Shown here piece after piece: positions 10,216 to 21,075 of a stretch of DNA of 64,000 nucleotides (its first letter is position 1; each line of letters begins with the position of its first letter). The translations under genes and the position numbers were made by a program. The notes under the pieces were generated by a model. That model was not told the origin of the DNA. It saw nothing but the letters and a program-made list of their open reading frames with translations, and made no database searches. Source of the stretch: Dipteris shenzhenensis (taxonomy: Eukaryota > Polypodiophyta > Polypodiopsida > Gleicheniales); assembly GCA_047967505.1 (NCBI GenBank), contig CM106539.1, one strand, 5' to 3'.

Positions 10216-12000
10216 AAATCAATGTCTCAATCTCACACTGCACTGTATATTATCCATCATCCTAGTAAATAAAGAGCGAATCCCATGAGCAATTCTAGTA
10301 AACAACCGGTCATTAGTCATTGACAACATCCACAAAGTAGTTGGGACTAACATGTACTCTTTAATTAACCGTTTGGAAGAAAAGAACTACTCAGAAGAGA
10401 AAATATTGAGGAAACCTTTACAAGAATACTCCAAAGCAGATGGAAGATACATGCATCTTCATACAATTACAAGAGACACCATATAGCAGATCATATGCAT
10501 ATGGACCATCAATGGTATTGAGGAGGAGCAGCATCAACAAGGACACCTTTTGTAAATCTAGCACTTGTGTTCTGGGGACAAAATTCATTTGGAAGAGAAG
10601 GATGTAATAAAATATTCTACTTTAAGCCCATGTAGTTATTTACTTGTAGCTTGTATACTCTTCATCTCCGTGCCTCCTATGTGCAGGGGGGAAATTTCTC
10701 CAATTTTATCCAATCCATAAGCACTTGGTTCAGCCCCACTTCATCTATTACAAGGTAGATATTAATTTTGGAATCTGATTATAATCACGGATCAGTCTTT
10801 GGCCTGCAATGAGTACCGAGAGGCTTGTGAGGATGTCATCTAGCTCTTCCTTCCTACAAAGGTTTAAGTGTGTGCGTATGCATGCGGACAACATTGTCCT
10901 TGATCTATAGATCGTGGTAGAGATTCTACCAAATTGCCCTCTCTTACACACCGTAGCACTAAGTGCTCCTCGTCCCCATTGTCGAAAGCTCTGCTGGCAT
11001 CGTTCCTACTTCCTTGCTCTCCATCATTGATTCGTCCACCCTCCACAACTTTGCACTGCATCCTACCCCAGAATTGCACTATCCTACCATTACTAGCTCG
11101 CTCTCAGAATCCACTAGATGTGAGGAGATCACCCCTTGCAGCTGAGCCTATGTTGTTGAGGTCCAAAGCTTCTTATCCACATGAAAAGTGCACAAATATC
11201 CTAAATTATAGAATAATGCAAACAAAATAGCGGAAGCCTACCAGTAACAACACCGAAAGTAGAAAGACAAACACAAGGGAGACCCCATTTACTCTCTTTC
11301 ACGCCTCTGCATACCTCATCTCATTGCTCCCATCCCTCCTTCAACCACCTCAAATCATAGCTCGATGCACTCTGGACAGAAGCAGTGCAAGCCCAGAGCC
11401 TGGGCTCGAGGTTTGTGGGTCTTTTTTAGAGTGGTGCACACTCAATTCACCTTGAGCAATTAGACACAGTTGGGGAGCGTCCTTGAATCTGAGCTAGCCT
11501 ACTCTTACTAGGCAAACCTGATGGATGCAGAGGACTATACTCGTCCACAGAGGTTGATGCGCTAGTCCATTAACTCAACAACCACTACAGTCCATGAAAG
11601 GAGCAAACCAACAAATTTGAGGTAGATGAAGGCAACCCAACTACAGTTGAGGGATGTATTTGAGGGGATCAAGCGAGTGTCTCTGTGTGTGCATGTGTGA
11701 GCAAGAAAAAGAGTTTTCCAAAAAAACGTTATGAAGAGGTAGAGAGAGAGAGAAGGATTTCACAAAAGAGTGTGTTGTGAAAAGGGAGAGCGAGAGGGAG
11801 TATTCTTGATTTCACAAAGGACCCAGTGAGTGTATGGGGGTGGGAGGCGTCAAGCCAGGGGGTCATGGGACCAAGCGAGGGTGAGGAGGGAGGAAGTCCA
11901 AGATAGACGTGGGTTGACAGTGGACAATAAAGCGAGGGATGTTCAAGATGAAAATCATGGGGATAGTTAAGGTGAACCTGCCTTCATTTTCCACAAACTA
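10216..12000. other. No gene supported; part may be an LTR
   Basis: No frame in this stretch resembles a known protein. It includes pyrimidine-rich DNA around 11000-11110 and a purine-rich patch with GAGAGA runs and two related ATTTCACAAA segments around 11700-11815. If the LTR edge at 12330 belongs to a minus-strand retroelement, part of this region could be that LTR, but I could not find its other end. Confidence 0.35.
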
Positions 12001-12119
12001 AATGTCAAATTCCCTCTCTAAGGTGTTCATATGCTTTGAGACTCCGCTGTTGAGGTCCCCCTCACAAAAAGAGGTCCACTCTCACTATCTCTTTTCTCTA
12101 TTAACAGGAGGTTTGGGAG

Positions 12120-12330
12120 GACAATTGAAGAAATATTGTCCATTGGATCCAAAGATGAAATATTGTCCATCGAACACATGTGGGATCCTTTGATCCACAT
12201 CTCTCCTTGTGGATATCCTTGATCCACATCTCCACATCATGTAGTCCACATCCTAGGGTGGCTACTTCAATTCTTTCCTATAACATACCTTAGCCTTTAA
12301 TCTATGTGCTCATGGCACCATATCTCAACA
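12120..12330 (-). repeat. Probable LTR edge (3' LTR of a minus-strand retroelement)
   Basis: At 12321-12331 the plus strand reads TATCTCAACAC followed by CTCCCC. On the minus strand this is a purine tract (AAGGGGAGG) directly followed by TGTTGAGATATGG, the usual junction between a polypurine tract and the 5' end of a plant LTR. Immediately to the left lie clustered repeats of GATCCACATCTC and AATATTGTCCATCG. The other end of the LTR was not found. Confidence 0.42.
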
Positions 12331-12520
12331 CCTCCCCTTGGTGTCATGATCCATTGGCTACTGCAAGGTGGTTAGATATGAGTTTACATTCCATCATCTC
12401 CCTTAGTGCATACATTTCTAGTTAAGGTGGTCAAGTGTGGATTTTACATGTCAATACCTCCCCTGGGTGCTTTCATAGCTACTCTCAAGTGGTGAGGTTT
12501 GATTTCCAAACATGTGGGCT
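12327..12520 (-). repeat. Three tandem polypurine-tract-like units
   Basis: Three diverged units of about 60-64 bp begin near 12327, 12391 and 12451. Each starts with a pyrimidine tract on the plus strand (ACCTCCCC, ATCTCCC, ACCTCCCC), followed by an AAGGTGGT- or AAGTGGTG-type block and ending TTTACAT or AAACAT. The first abuts the LTR edge at 12330. Confidence 0.5.
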
Positions 12521-13219
12521 GAAGGTGGCAAGGTTTTTTCTTCTCAATACATGTTGTTGATGGCATTCTCTTCTTTGCTTAACGTAGCTTGATGCATGAG
12601 ACTTTGTTCTTTCATGTGCCTTAATGCTTTATGTGTGGATGCCATGCTTTGTGATATGGTCATCTCATACACTTGTGCTTTTGGCATGATTTGTGCATTC
12701 ATGCGTCGCTTTTCCATTTGTTGCAAAGGTCTTACCATGAGCTTCGTTTTGCTTCAATGGCAATGTATAATTGCATACAACGATTCTAACTTGACAGGCG
12801 CATAGATCTCAAAAAGGTGATCACTTTTCCTTTTCAAATTCCTCCTAGATTGCAAGTTACGCCTTGTCAAAGTTTTGATAAAAAAAGGGCCATCGATGAT
12901 GTGGCACTAGGGAATCATATGCTGCATACAAGTTCTGCTAGGCAAGAGGTTACTATGCTGAGGTGGCACTATGCCATGTGGCATTCCTTTGGTTGACCTT
13001 AGTTACTTGAACAACCTTGGGTTGTGAACCCTAGTTATTTCAACAACCTTGGGTTGCCTCCAATCTACCTTGGGTTAGTTTAACCAACCCTATCCCTTAG
13101 TTGGACCAAGGTCAAATACACATAACTCTGGTTAGTATCTATCTTCTATGTGGCAATGCACAGGGGCTGAGGTGACGTGATAGTAGCTGATCCACATGGC
13201 AGACACGAGTGGACACGTG
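12521..13219. other. No gene supported; internal region of decayed LTR element
   Basis: The stretch has no recognisable protein frame. Around 12990-13085 there are three short repeats of CCTTGGGTT, and T-rich coding-like frames on both strands appear compositional. It lies between the polypurine-like tracts and the gag fragment and is presumably decayed retroelement DNA. Confidence 0.3.
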
Positions 13220-13960
13220 TCAAATGCTTGACCACAAGCTTGGGCTTTGCGATGGTTGTGGCAAAGGAGCTTTATCCTTCCTTGCTTGTTTCTTCATTGC
13301 CCTGACTATGGCTTTGGCTTGCATCCTTGTGATGACCTTCAAGGGTACCGCTGCTACCTGACCCTGTTCAATACTTAGCAAGTTAAGGTTGGTGCTCTTA
13401 GGCGGGTGATTAGAGTTGCTGGTCTTCTCAAGGGACAATCCTTGAATAACTGTTATATTCTACAACCAACACACAAGGGTGTAGGGCCTGTCATGGGTGG
13501 CACCACTTGGGCAAGATCCTTGTAAGGGCAATGCTTTAAGAAATGCAACCCCTGGCACTTGAAGCATGACACCGGAGTGTTTGCGGATTTCTTATAGGGG
13601 CACTCACTTGCCCCGTGCGGACCCTGGCAAGTATAACACTAGATCAGAGGCCTTTGTGTAACAGAGTTCATGTCTCTCGCCCTTGTGGTTAGGGGGGCGG
13701 TCTGGAACACTGGGACTTGTTGATCCTCATGTAGGAGGTAGTGACTTAGGGTGCCACTTCCTTCCTCGTAAGGGTAATAATCGAGGTGACCGTGGTCTGG
13801 ATCCGGTTCCTCTCAATCATTGGGCACTTCCTCTACTAATACTTGATTGATGGGAGTTATACGGGGTGGGGGAGGTTGGGGACCCAATATGGGCGGTGGT
13901 AGGGGAGCTTGTTGTGCTCTGTACTACCTTGAGCTAGCCAAAGGGACACCTTGTGCATCA
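13220..13960 (-). pseudogene. Gypsy-type gag C-terminal fragment with two zinc knuckles
   Basis: The minus strand encodes two CCHC zinc knuckles in different frames: CYTCQGPHGASEC (about 13640-13600) and CFKCQGLHFLKHC (about 13570-13530). Both have the spacing CX2CX3HX4C rather than the usual CX2CX4HX4C. A downstream frame, VPLKVITRMQAKA (about 13330), resembles the segment between gag and pol in gypsy elements. Upstream of the knuckles, a HRPYWVP...PHPV segment near 13880 and a TRKEVAP segment near 13770 match the corresponding part of the 22.6-22.9 kb gag, so the two copies are related. Gag binds and packages element RNA. This copy is fragmentary and lacks any nearby pol of its own family. 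Confidence 0.66.
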
Positions 13961-14219
13961 AAAGGAAAACATATATAATAACTACTCTTACATATAACCT
14001 ACCTTTCTCTACATAAAATCTAAAATGATAAGGGCCACATACCATGCACAGAATGGAAATCTTAATGTACCCTCCAAAAATTATTGTGCTCTGTTTCACC
14101 AATCATGCCTTTTTCATTGTTACATCAATTGCTTCTATAATTTTGGATGGATTCAATTTCGACCTTAGACATTTTAATTAAGAATAGGCTTGTTATATAT
14201 CACCTAATACGTAGCCTTG

Positions 14220-14700
14220 CAAGTCAAACACTTTCTTGCCATATGGAAAAAACTAAGTTTCTAGCTTGACAATCATTACCAAGCAGGTTATGAAAATAGG
14301 TCACAAGTGCAAAGATCTAAATCTCACTTTAATATATTAGCTCCTTTTTCTACAAAGATGAGCTCTAGAAACATAACACATTTGTCAAATAATATAGCAT
14401 GACACACTCATAATGTCTGTATCATACATAGAAAGTTGTCTTGAGGATATTACTTTCTCAGATTCTTATTTGATGATAGACATGTCTAAGATCAAGCTTT
14501 GAAAAGATCTTGGCACCATGCAATTAATTAATTTGGGATACGGGGTACTTATTCTTAGCAGTTACATAGTTTAATTGATAACAGCCAATGCCTAACACCA
14601 ATAGGTACCATCTTTTTTTGTTCTAGGATAACACAGGGGCACCACATGGAGCCATGCTAAGCCTTGCCTTAACAAGATATCTAACTGAGTCTTAAGGCCT
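14220..14700 (-). pseudogene. Old gypsy reverse transcriptase remnant
   Basis: The minus strand reads TKKDGTYW near 14600, then, after frame changes, NKYP near 14550 and AKIFSKLDLRHVYHQIRI near 14515-14462, the RT block carrying the first catalytic Asp. Several stops and at least two frameshifts interrupt it. The sequence is closer to chromovirus-type gypsy RT than to the RT at 21.1-21.7 kb, so it marks a second, older gypsy lineage embedded here. Confidence 0.7.
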
Positions 14701-14761
14701 ATGGATACTAGAATAGACAATTTATTGAGTAAGGCTATGCTTCGAGCACCACTTTAATTAC

Positions 14762-15133
14762 ATGATCAAATCTCGAGTAAGGTTGTGCTCTCTCTTTCAT
14801 GGTTATTCAATAGGCACTCATTCTAAAGGTATATCATCATATTCTTTTAGACACTCAAGTTCTCCATCATTCTCCACCTTCTACTACTACTATTTCGATC
14901 ATTTATTAGCACTAGCTCTCCTAGAGACACAGTGCTTAAGAATTGAGTTGGGGCAAAGTTTTGTGATTATTCCTATTTTTGGGGGAATTTTTTAAATTCA
15001 AAAACTCTCTTTTGGGTGAGTGAGTTTCATAATTGGCTTTGTAGCTTTTTGGGTTGGCTTTATAGCTTTTTGGGCTTACCATGCCTATTAAAAAGAAGAT
15101 TCGCCACTCCATCAAAGTGCAAATTAGAAATCA
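14762..15133. other. No gene supported
   Basis: Short open frames on the plus strand here resemble no protein. The direct repeats GGCTTTGTAGCTTTTTGGG and GGCTTTATAGCTTTTTGGG lie at about 15036-15075. Confidence 0.3.
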
Positions 15134-15225
15134 TGTTTGAACTGGGAGCTATGCATCCTATTGAGATTGGAGATCGTGTTCAAACTGGGAGCTGTGCATC
15201 CTGCTGAGATTGGAGATCGGGTGTT
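15134..15225 (+). repeat. 43-bp tandem duplication
   Basis: Two adjacent 43-bp units (15134-15176 and 15177-15219) share GGGAGCT(A/G)TGCATCCT and TGAGATTGGAGATCG, followed by a partial third unit. Only four or five positions differ between the two units. Confidence 0.85.
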
Positions 15226-15251
15226 GAGATTGGAGTTTGGGAGCTTGAGCT

Positions 15252-15911
15252 ATGCAAGAGTGTGTAAGAGAGAGCAAATCCACTAGAAGGTATGATCCTT
15301 TCTTAAGTCTGACTTATCTTGTTGAGGAATTCTCCGTTCTTTTACCTTCTCCTCCTCTTCCAACCCCTTCCTGTGCTAAGTTATTGGTAGAAGTACAACT
15401 CAAGGCTATGGCTGAAGAAGTAGATGGGGTTTTCATGATAGGTACATAAGTAAACGAGCTCAAAGCTGAATTGATTGAGACATCTTAGACTTTGTGGACT
15501 AGTATAAAAGGCAAGATGATGGTGGTAGTTGAGAGACCTTATGAGGCCTTTGCTTCAACAACATACACTGTGGAGACTTTCATGCCTGAGAATGCTAAAC
15601 TGGAGACAAAATTGTAAGCAGCACAAGAGGAACAATCCGATAGATTGGGAGATGCAACAATTTTTACTACTAACTTTTATTCCAGCAAATTTTTGTTGGA
15701 TTTGCTGTCAAAGTGCGGATTATACTAGCCTAATCTATCACTTGATGAGCATAAAGATCACGGAGGATCAAACCAAGTATGGAAAGCCATGGGGAGAGAG
15801 ATAGGAAGTATGAAACACTCCTATAGCCACCTGCTGCCTTATACTGGGGCACACTGCAAAATTGTAAGGCCTCTATTAGGCCTTCCCATGGAGTGGAAGA
15901 GGTGTCGGTGG
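15252..15911 (+). pseudogene. Possible decayed plus-strand ORF, unrecognised
   Basis: One plus-strand frame of about 220 codons is interrupted by only about four stops and includes protein-like blocks such as MAEEVDGVFMIGT (from 15408) and ERPYEAFASTTYTVETF. I do not recognise it. It overlaps the end of a minus-strand frame, so at most one of the two is real. It could be the start of a retroelement gag or chance. Confidence 0.22.
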
Positions 15912-16983
15912 TGAAGGATGTTGTCTCCTAAGGGGTGGTGGAGACTGAGATGTAGGGTGCAGCGGGGGTGGTCGATGTAGTTTCAGCTCTTATATGGAGG
16001 CTAATTTCGATTGTCTTATTGCCCTGGAGGTCTTCTATGAGAATGGGCTCCCCTTAAACCCATTTGCCCTTATCTTGAGGATTCACCCGCTGGAGGCACA
16101 GTTGTTGTTGCATGAATTCGTGCAACTAGCGGTCCTCATATTGGTCAAGCAGCCGACTTGTTTTCGGTTGCACATGAATTACTGGAGTGACACTAGGCAT
16201 TGTCCTTGCTCTCTTGGGCTTCACCTCCATTTCTTCTTGCTCGGTCTGTACTGGGCCGGTGGCAGATTTCTCTGCTAGGTTGAAGCCGACTGGCAGATGT
16301 TTACTCCTTAAGTAATAGAGGACTGGCATGTATAACATGGGATTGTCATAACATCCCCGTGGGTGCCAAGATCATCTCGCATCTGGCTACAGAAGTAGTT
16401 AGCCCAGTTTGTCTCTTGGAAGTCCACCATTCGTAGCAAAAATATTGGGCACAATGGACTGATGATGGTCAGTGTGCTTAACTTGAGTGAGCCATTGCAA
16501 GGCTCTTGCTGGTTGCTCCATGTCAGGCTTATAGATGGCTATGAATTGGAGGCGGCCCCTGCACTTGTGGTGGTCGTAGTGACAAACCGTTTTGAGGGCA
16601 TTGAGCTTTTTCTTCTACTTGGAGTATTTCTCCCTGACCACTTGTAGGTTGAAGGCTTCCTGCACCGTGTCCTGATTGATTTGGTAGTGGTGGGGATTGC
16701 CTACTGCATCTCGCAAGAACCAATGTTGGTGTTCCTATCATATGCCTTGAGGAATTATGCTAGCAATGTCATGTCCAAGTGGCATGGAAGATGGGCGGCA
16801 ATTCTACCCAAGCTTGCAAAGTTGAGTGCCTCCAGGGTTAGGGTGAGGGTAGAGTCCTAGGTCCGTTTCGAACTCGAAGAAGTCATGTTCAGTATCCATT
16901 GCAAACAGGGATGGGAGTTGAGTGACGAGGGAGTCAGTGGATGAGGAAGAGAAGGACATATACTCACTGTTTGGATTGTAGTG
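15830..16983 (-). pseudogene. Long decayed minus-strand frame, unrecognised (possibly gag-like)
   Basis: One minus-strand frame runs about 385 codons with roughly ten stops and protein-like composition throughout. Blocks include YNPNSEYMSFSSSSTDSL (near 16980), HWFLRDAVGNPHHYQINQ (near 16720), RGRLQFIAIYKPDMEQPA (near 16560) and LLDQYEDR (near 16130). It is charged and glutamine-rich without membrane segments. I do not recognise a family. It lies downstream of a 26-bp minisatellite that resembles one in the leader of the gypsy element at 25 kb, so it could be an internal ORF of a related element. Stop density is about half that of random sequence, so the evidence is moderate. Confidence 0.35.
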
Positions 16984-17109
16984 GAATGGGGTAGGAAACT
17001 GTCAGATTCTTGGGCAAATTTAGCAAGAGTTTTGGGGCAACAGCTATGGTGATGACCCAGCCAGGTAAGCCTGCTTATATAGATTTCCTATGCCCTTGAT
17101 CGTCGGGAT

Positions 17110-17455
17110 AGAGGTATGGTGACGGTCAGTGCTGAAAATCAATGGTGGTGATCAGTGCTGAAATTCGATGGCGGCGGTTGGCGGGATGTGGCCACCCATG
17201 ATCGGTGTGGTACGGGATGAAGACAGGCGGTGCAATCTAGAATGGCGACAAGCGGTGCTGTCTTTCCTTGTCATCAACCGACGGGATGTCCGAATCACAA
17301 TGGTTGGTGGGATACTTCTAATATGACGGCTGACACGGTTTGTCAATGGTGATGGCAATAGTCGGTGGGATGTTGGAATCGCGATGGTCGATGGGATGTT
17401 GGGATTGCGACGGTTGATGGGATGTTGGGATCGTGATGATCGGTGGGATACTGAC
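17110..17455. repeat. Degenerate ~26-bp CGGTGGGAT minisatellite, copy A
   Basis: Variants of CGGTGGGATGTTGGAATCG recur; the cleanest units are 17363-17388, 17389-17414 and 17415-17440, each 26 bp. Flanking units are more diverged but keep the GGTGGGAT core. A similar array lies at 24890-25560. Confidence 0.72.
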
Positions 17456-18116
17456 TATGTAAAAGAGAAAAAGAAAGGAGTGGTGTGTGGGGGGGGGAAG
17501 GGTGACTGAGGAGAGTGCACTTGTGCGGGATGAACGTGATAGTGAGGTCAATGTGCAAGATTATGAACACATGTAAAAAATGCAAAAATGGATTCTAATC
17601 ACCTGGTGCTGACTGTGTGTGTGTGCGGTGTGTTTGGCATGGACTAGTGGGCTGCGAGTGTGTCGGGTGAGATGCCTATCATGCTGACTCACTTAAACCT
17701 GCTGGACGCAATGATTATGATGAATGTGATGAAGGCAGGTGCCATACTATGGCATAGCATGTAAGGACCCATGTGGAGTAAGTGTTCAATTTGGTTTTTA
17801 CCTTGGATGCTAGGGGCACATTTGTGTCGGACTTCGTTGTTGCTCCATGGTCCATCTTCTTGGGAGAAGTGAGCTTGCATGAGTCTACCTGTGGGACCGA
17901 CCCTTGCTTCCGTGAGTAGGACGGTACCATTGGAGGGGGAACGTTCGCCATTACCTTTGAGTGTTCGCTTCCAGAGGGAGGTTCTTGTGTAACTCTTCGT
18001 GGGGGGGGGGATTCAGTTTCTGTAGAGTTTCTTGACTAGTTGTGGTGATACTTGTGTTAATTCAAACCACCCGTGGCACTAGTGCATATTTGGTACCTTG
18101 AGGTTGGTCTACTTCG
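17456..18116. other. No gene supported; G-run and LTR-like filler
   Basis: It contains a G9 run (17490-17498), a G10 run (18001-18010) and a TG-rich stretch near 17615. A minus-strand frame from 17951 (MANVPPPMVPSYSRKQGS) is in the same frame as the retropepsin tail above it and may be an extension or chance. No other coding signal. Confidence 0.3.
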
Positions 18117-19190
18117 TCATGTTCGTCGGCAAGCTCTTGTGGTGCTGTATCTCGAGAAGACACTGGTTCTTGTGGTGCTGCCTTTGATGCCTTCAAGGTT
18201 TGTATTGTCGACTTCTAGACCTAGGCGACTTTCTTGCGAGTCGCCCAAGCGGGTGGTGTTGATCGAACTATTGGTGGTGTGTGGTGGTGGATGAGGCGGG
18301 GGCACAGGCAAGCGATGCGGCTTTCTTCTGGTAATGGATGGGTACGAAGGAGGCTTTCTTGAGGCGATCGGAGCTATCATTGCTACTTTAATGTTCTCAG
18401 GGCATCGGTCCCGATCGAAGTGACGTTGGGCACAGAGGATATCATCTTATACTTGCAACTCTCGGATTTCTTTGGCGGAGGATGGTGGCATCAGTCAAGC
18501 AGGCAGTGGCATGGGTTTACCATTGCGGAGAGCTTTCTTCTCTTTTCGAGATGGGACCTTAAGTGGGGTGCTAGTGGAGGCTGGGGCTTTTAGTTGTCCT
18601 TGCTGTGTAGCTTCATTATCGTGGATTGGTGAGGTCGGAGCTAATGGGGGGGGCTTGATCCACATAGCGGCCGTTTGGCCACCATTGGTGAGTGAAGTAG
18701 TTCGGGCATGCCAGTTGATTTAATAGTTGATGGTGAAGCACCAGGTTCTTCCTAGTATAATCTATTTTTCGGTTGCTTCTGTAGGGAGAACATAAAAGCG
18801 TATATCCATAGCTTGGTGAACAACCATTAGACTTAGATTTACATAACCTAAAGTTTGTAGAAGTTGGCCATTTATAGCTCTTATTGAAGCGACGGTGACG
18901 GTTAGAGGTACCTGTAGTTTTTCCCATACCTCTCGAGAGAGGAAGTTGTGGCCCACTCCTCGGTCCATGAGTGCTTTGATGCACATGCGCGAAACCTACA
19001 GTTGAACAAGCAACCTGGCTGGCTCTACTGTTAGCTCATCCATTAGTTGCATCTATTTAATCGTTGCCTTAAGCAGGGTCATTTGCCTACGCTTTCGGAG
19101 CTTAGCATTATGAATTCTGGCTTCCTTGATGGCCTAGCGCTTCATCCTAGCCACCTCGGCCATAAGTTCTTTTTCTCTATGCATGGCTTA
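18117..19190 (-). pseudogene. Retropepsin-like domain downstream of integrase, with coiled coil and Pro-rich tail
   Basis: In exactly the frame of the upstream GPY/F module, after TAA 19190-19188, comes a charged helical segment (HREKELMAEVARMKR and IHNAKLRKRRQM), then IKALMDRGVGHNFLSREVW (about 18965), where DRG stands at the DSG/DTG aspartyl-protease position, then GYVNLSL, IRFYVLPTEATEK and, across a TAG, IILGRTW (about 18755), the usual C-terminal retropepsin motif. A proline/serine-rich tail follows to 18117. Eight stops, no frameshift. Retropepsin cleaves gag-pol; it normally lies between gag and RT, where none is seen in this element. It could instead be a piece of a second element that landed in frame. 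Confidence 0.62.
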
Positions 19191-20320
19191 AAGGATGGAG
19201 AGAGTGAGTGGTCCGTAGTATCTTTTTAATTTGCTCCTGTTTAGGTAGCCATCCATTTTTGTTCCATCAAGGGTGGCTATTCGGCATGACCCTTGGGGAG
19301 TGATCTCAACTATGTGGTAAGGACCCATACCTCGGTACTCAAGCTTACGTTTGTTATCGCAAACGCTGTATAGGAGAGCCGAATCTTCTTCTGCCAGGTC
19401 CTTGTTCTTGAGGTCGCAGTCGAACCACTTTTTACATCGGCCCTTTCTACGTGGAGAGAGTAGGCCACACACAACCTTATCTCTTCTAACTTTTTGAGGT
19501 TGACTAGCCGTTCAGCTAGCGTGTATTTTGTGAGTCTTTCTTTTACGGCAAGACAGAGGCTAGGTACCGCATAGTCCCATTGGCATTACCGCCTCTACCC
19601 CAAAGGCTAACTTGAAGGGGGTACAATGTGTTGCCACTTTGTAAGAGGTCTTATAGGCCCATAACGCTGCTATGAGCTTATGCTCCCAGTTGGTATGACT
19701 GGCTTCAACCGTACATGTGATGATCTTACAGCATGTTTTGTTGGAGCTCTCAGTCAAGCCATTCGCTCTAGGGTAGTACGGTGTTGACTTCCTATGAATG
19801 ATCATAAACTCACTCATCAGGATTGCTACGGTTTTGTTGAGGAAGTGAGTTCCTTGGTCGCTAACTAACTCCAACGAACATCCAAACCACATAATGTCTT
19901 GTTCATATAAGAATTTGGTAGTGGATCTTGCATCAGCCTTAACCGTGGCTCTTTCTTCTACCCACTTGGTGAAGTAGCCGATGACCACAGGATGATGTAT
20001 TGGGCCTCGGTCCCCTTAGCTGTTGGGCTTATGGGACCAATGAAATTGATGCCCCATTTTTTGAAGGGTTGGTCAGCCAGGATTCCAGTCAGGGGCATCA
20101 TGTTTGCCTTGTGTGGGATTTGGATACGCTGGTAGGGGTTGCATTGTTTGATGAATTTGCACATGTCTCCAAAGAGCGTTGGCCACTAGAGACCAACTTG
20201 CAGCACTTTACATGATGTGACATCAATAGCAAAATGACCTCCTGTGATTCTTGAGTGGGCTTCTTCAAGCACCTCGATGTATTCGTGTTCGCACATGCAT
20301 CTTCGCAGCATTCCATCCTT
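19188..20320 (-). pseudogene. Gypsy integrase with GPY/F module
   Basis: Integrase inserts element cDNA. The N-terminal zinc site is EEAHSRITGGHF (about 20265) with DMCKFIKQCNPYQ (about 20165). The first catalytic Asp position is Asn: WGINFIGPI, codon 20047-20045. The second Asp is present in SDQGTHF (about 19860) and the Glu in ANGLTESSNKT (about 19755). The C-terminal GPY/F block is YRGMGPYHIVEI (about 19330), followed by KLKRYYGPLT before the stop. There are one or two frame changes around 19980. There is no chromodomain after GPY/F; the retropepsin-like tail follows instead. Confidence 0.85.
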
Positions 20321-20327
20321 ACCCATG

Positions 20328-21000
20328 CTATATAGTTGACCTGCTATCTTGATATGGTGCTGCATCCTTAATGAGTTTATGGGCTCTATTCTTCTTAAGG
20401 TCCTGGCCTAAGGGTAGTCCACTGGCCAAGTAGTGGCCGATTTTGGTGGCCCATTCAGGAATGATGTCGAGGAAGAGGAGAAAAGCGTCGGGAAGATCAT
20501 CTTCTACTCCTGTTGGGGCCTCACCGTTTGGGATCCTCGATAGGTGGTCGGCAAGAATGTGGGTTTTTCCCTTATGCACAGCAACTGTGAAGTCAAATTC
20601 TAGCAAGATAAGCATGCACCTAGTGATGCATCCCGTCATGCAGGGTTTGTTGACCAAGTGTAGCAATGCTTGATGGTCCACAAAGAAGACAAACTTGTTA
20701 GCTAACAAGTAGTTCCTGAACTTCTTTAGTGCATAGACCATGGCGAGACCTTCCCTCTCGGTGGTAGTGTAGTTAACCTTGGCCTCATTTAGTTGATGGA
20801 TCACAAAGTATACCGGGTAATCTCAATTATGCTCCCCGGGTTGGGCTAACACACATCCAATGGCAAAGTTAGAGGCATCAATGTGGACATGGAATATTAA
20901 ATTCCAGTCGGGTGACCTCAACACTCGTGCGGTGGCTAGAGCTAGTTTAAGAGGTTTCAAAGGATGATTGGCATTCTTCGGTCCACTCAAAGGATACTAG
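20328..21000 (-). pseudogene. Gypsy RNase H region
   Basis: RNase H degrades the RNA strand during reverse transcription. The block NYTTTEREGLAMVYALKKF (about 20770), FFVDHQALLHLVNKP (about 20690), LLEFDFTVAVHKGK (about 20600) and ADHLSRIPNGEAPTGVED (about 20540) match gypsy RNase H and the start of the linker to integrase. The upstream join to RT has stops and a frame change around 20820-21070. Confidence 0.85.
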
Positions 21001-21075
21001 CAGTTTGTATAATGGGCAGGCTATGTTTGCATAGAACAAGATGAATCTCCGGTAATAGCCTGTATGGCCAGTAAA

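Noticed and set aside
10748-11230. Overlapping frames on both strands as a gene
   Set aside because: No frame shows protein-like motifs, and the pyrimidine-rich composition explains them.
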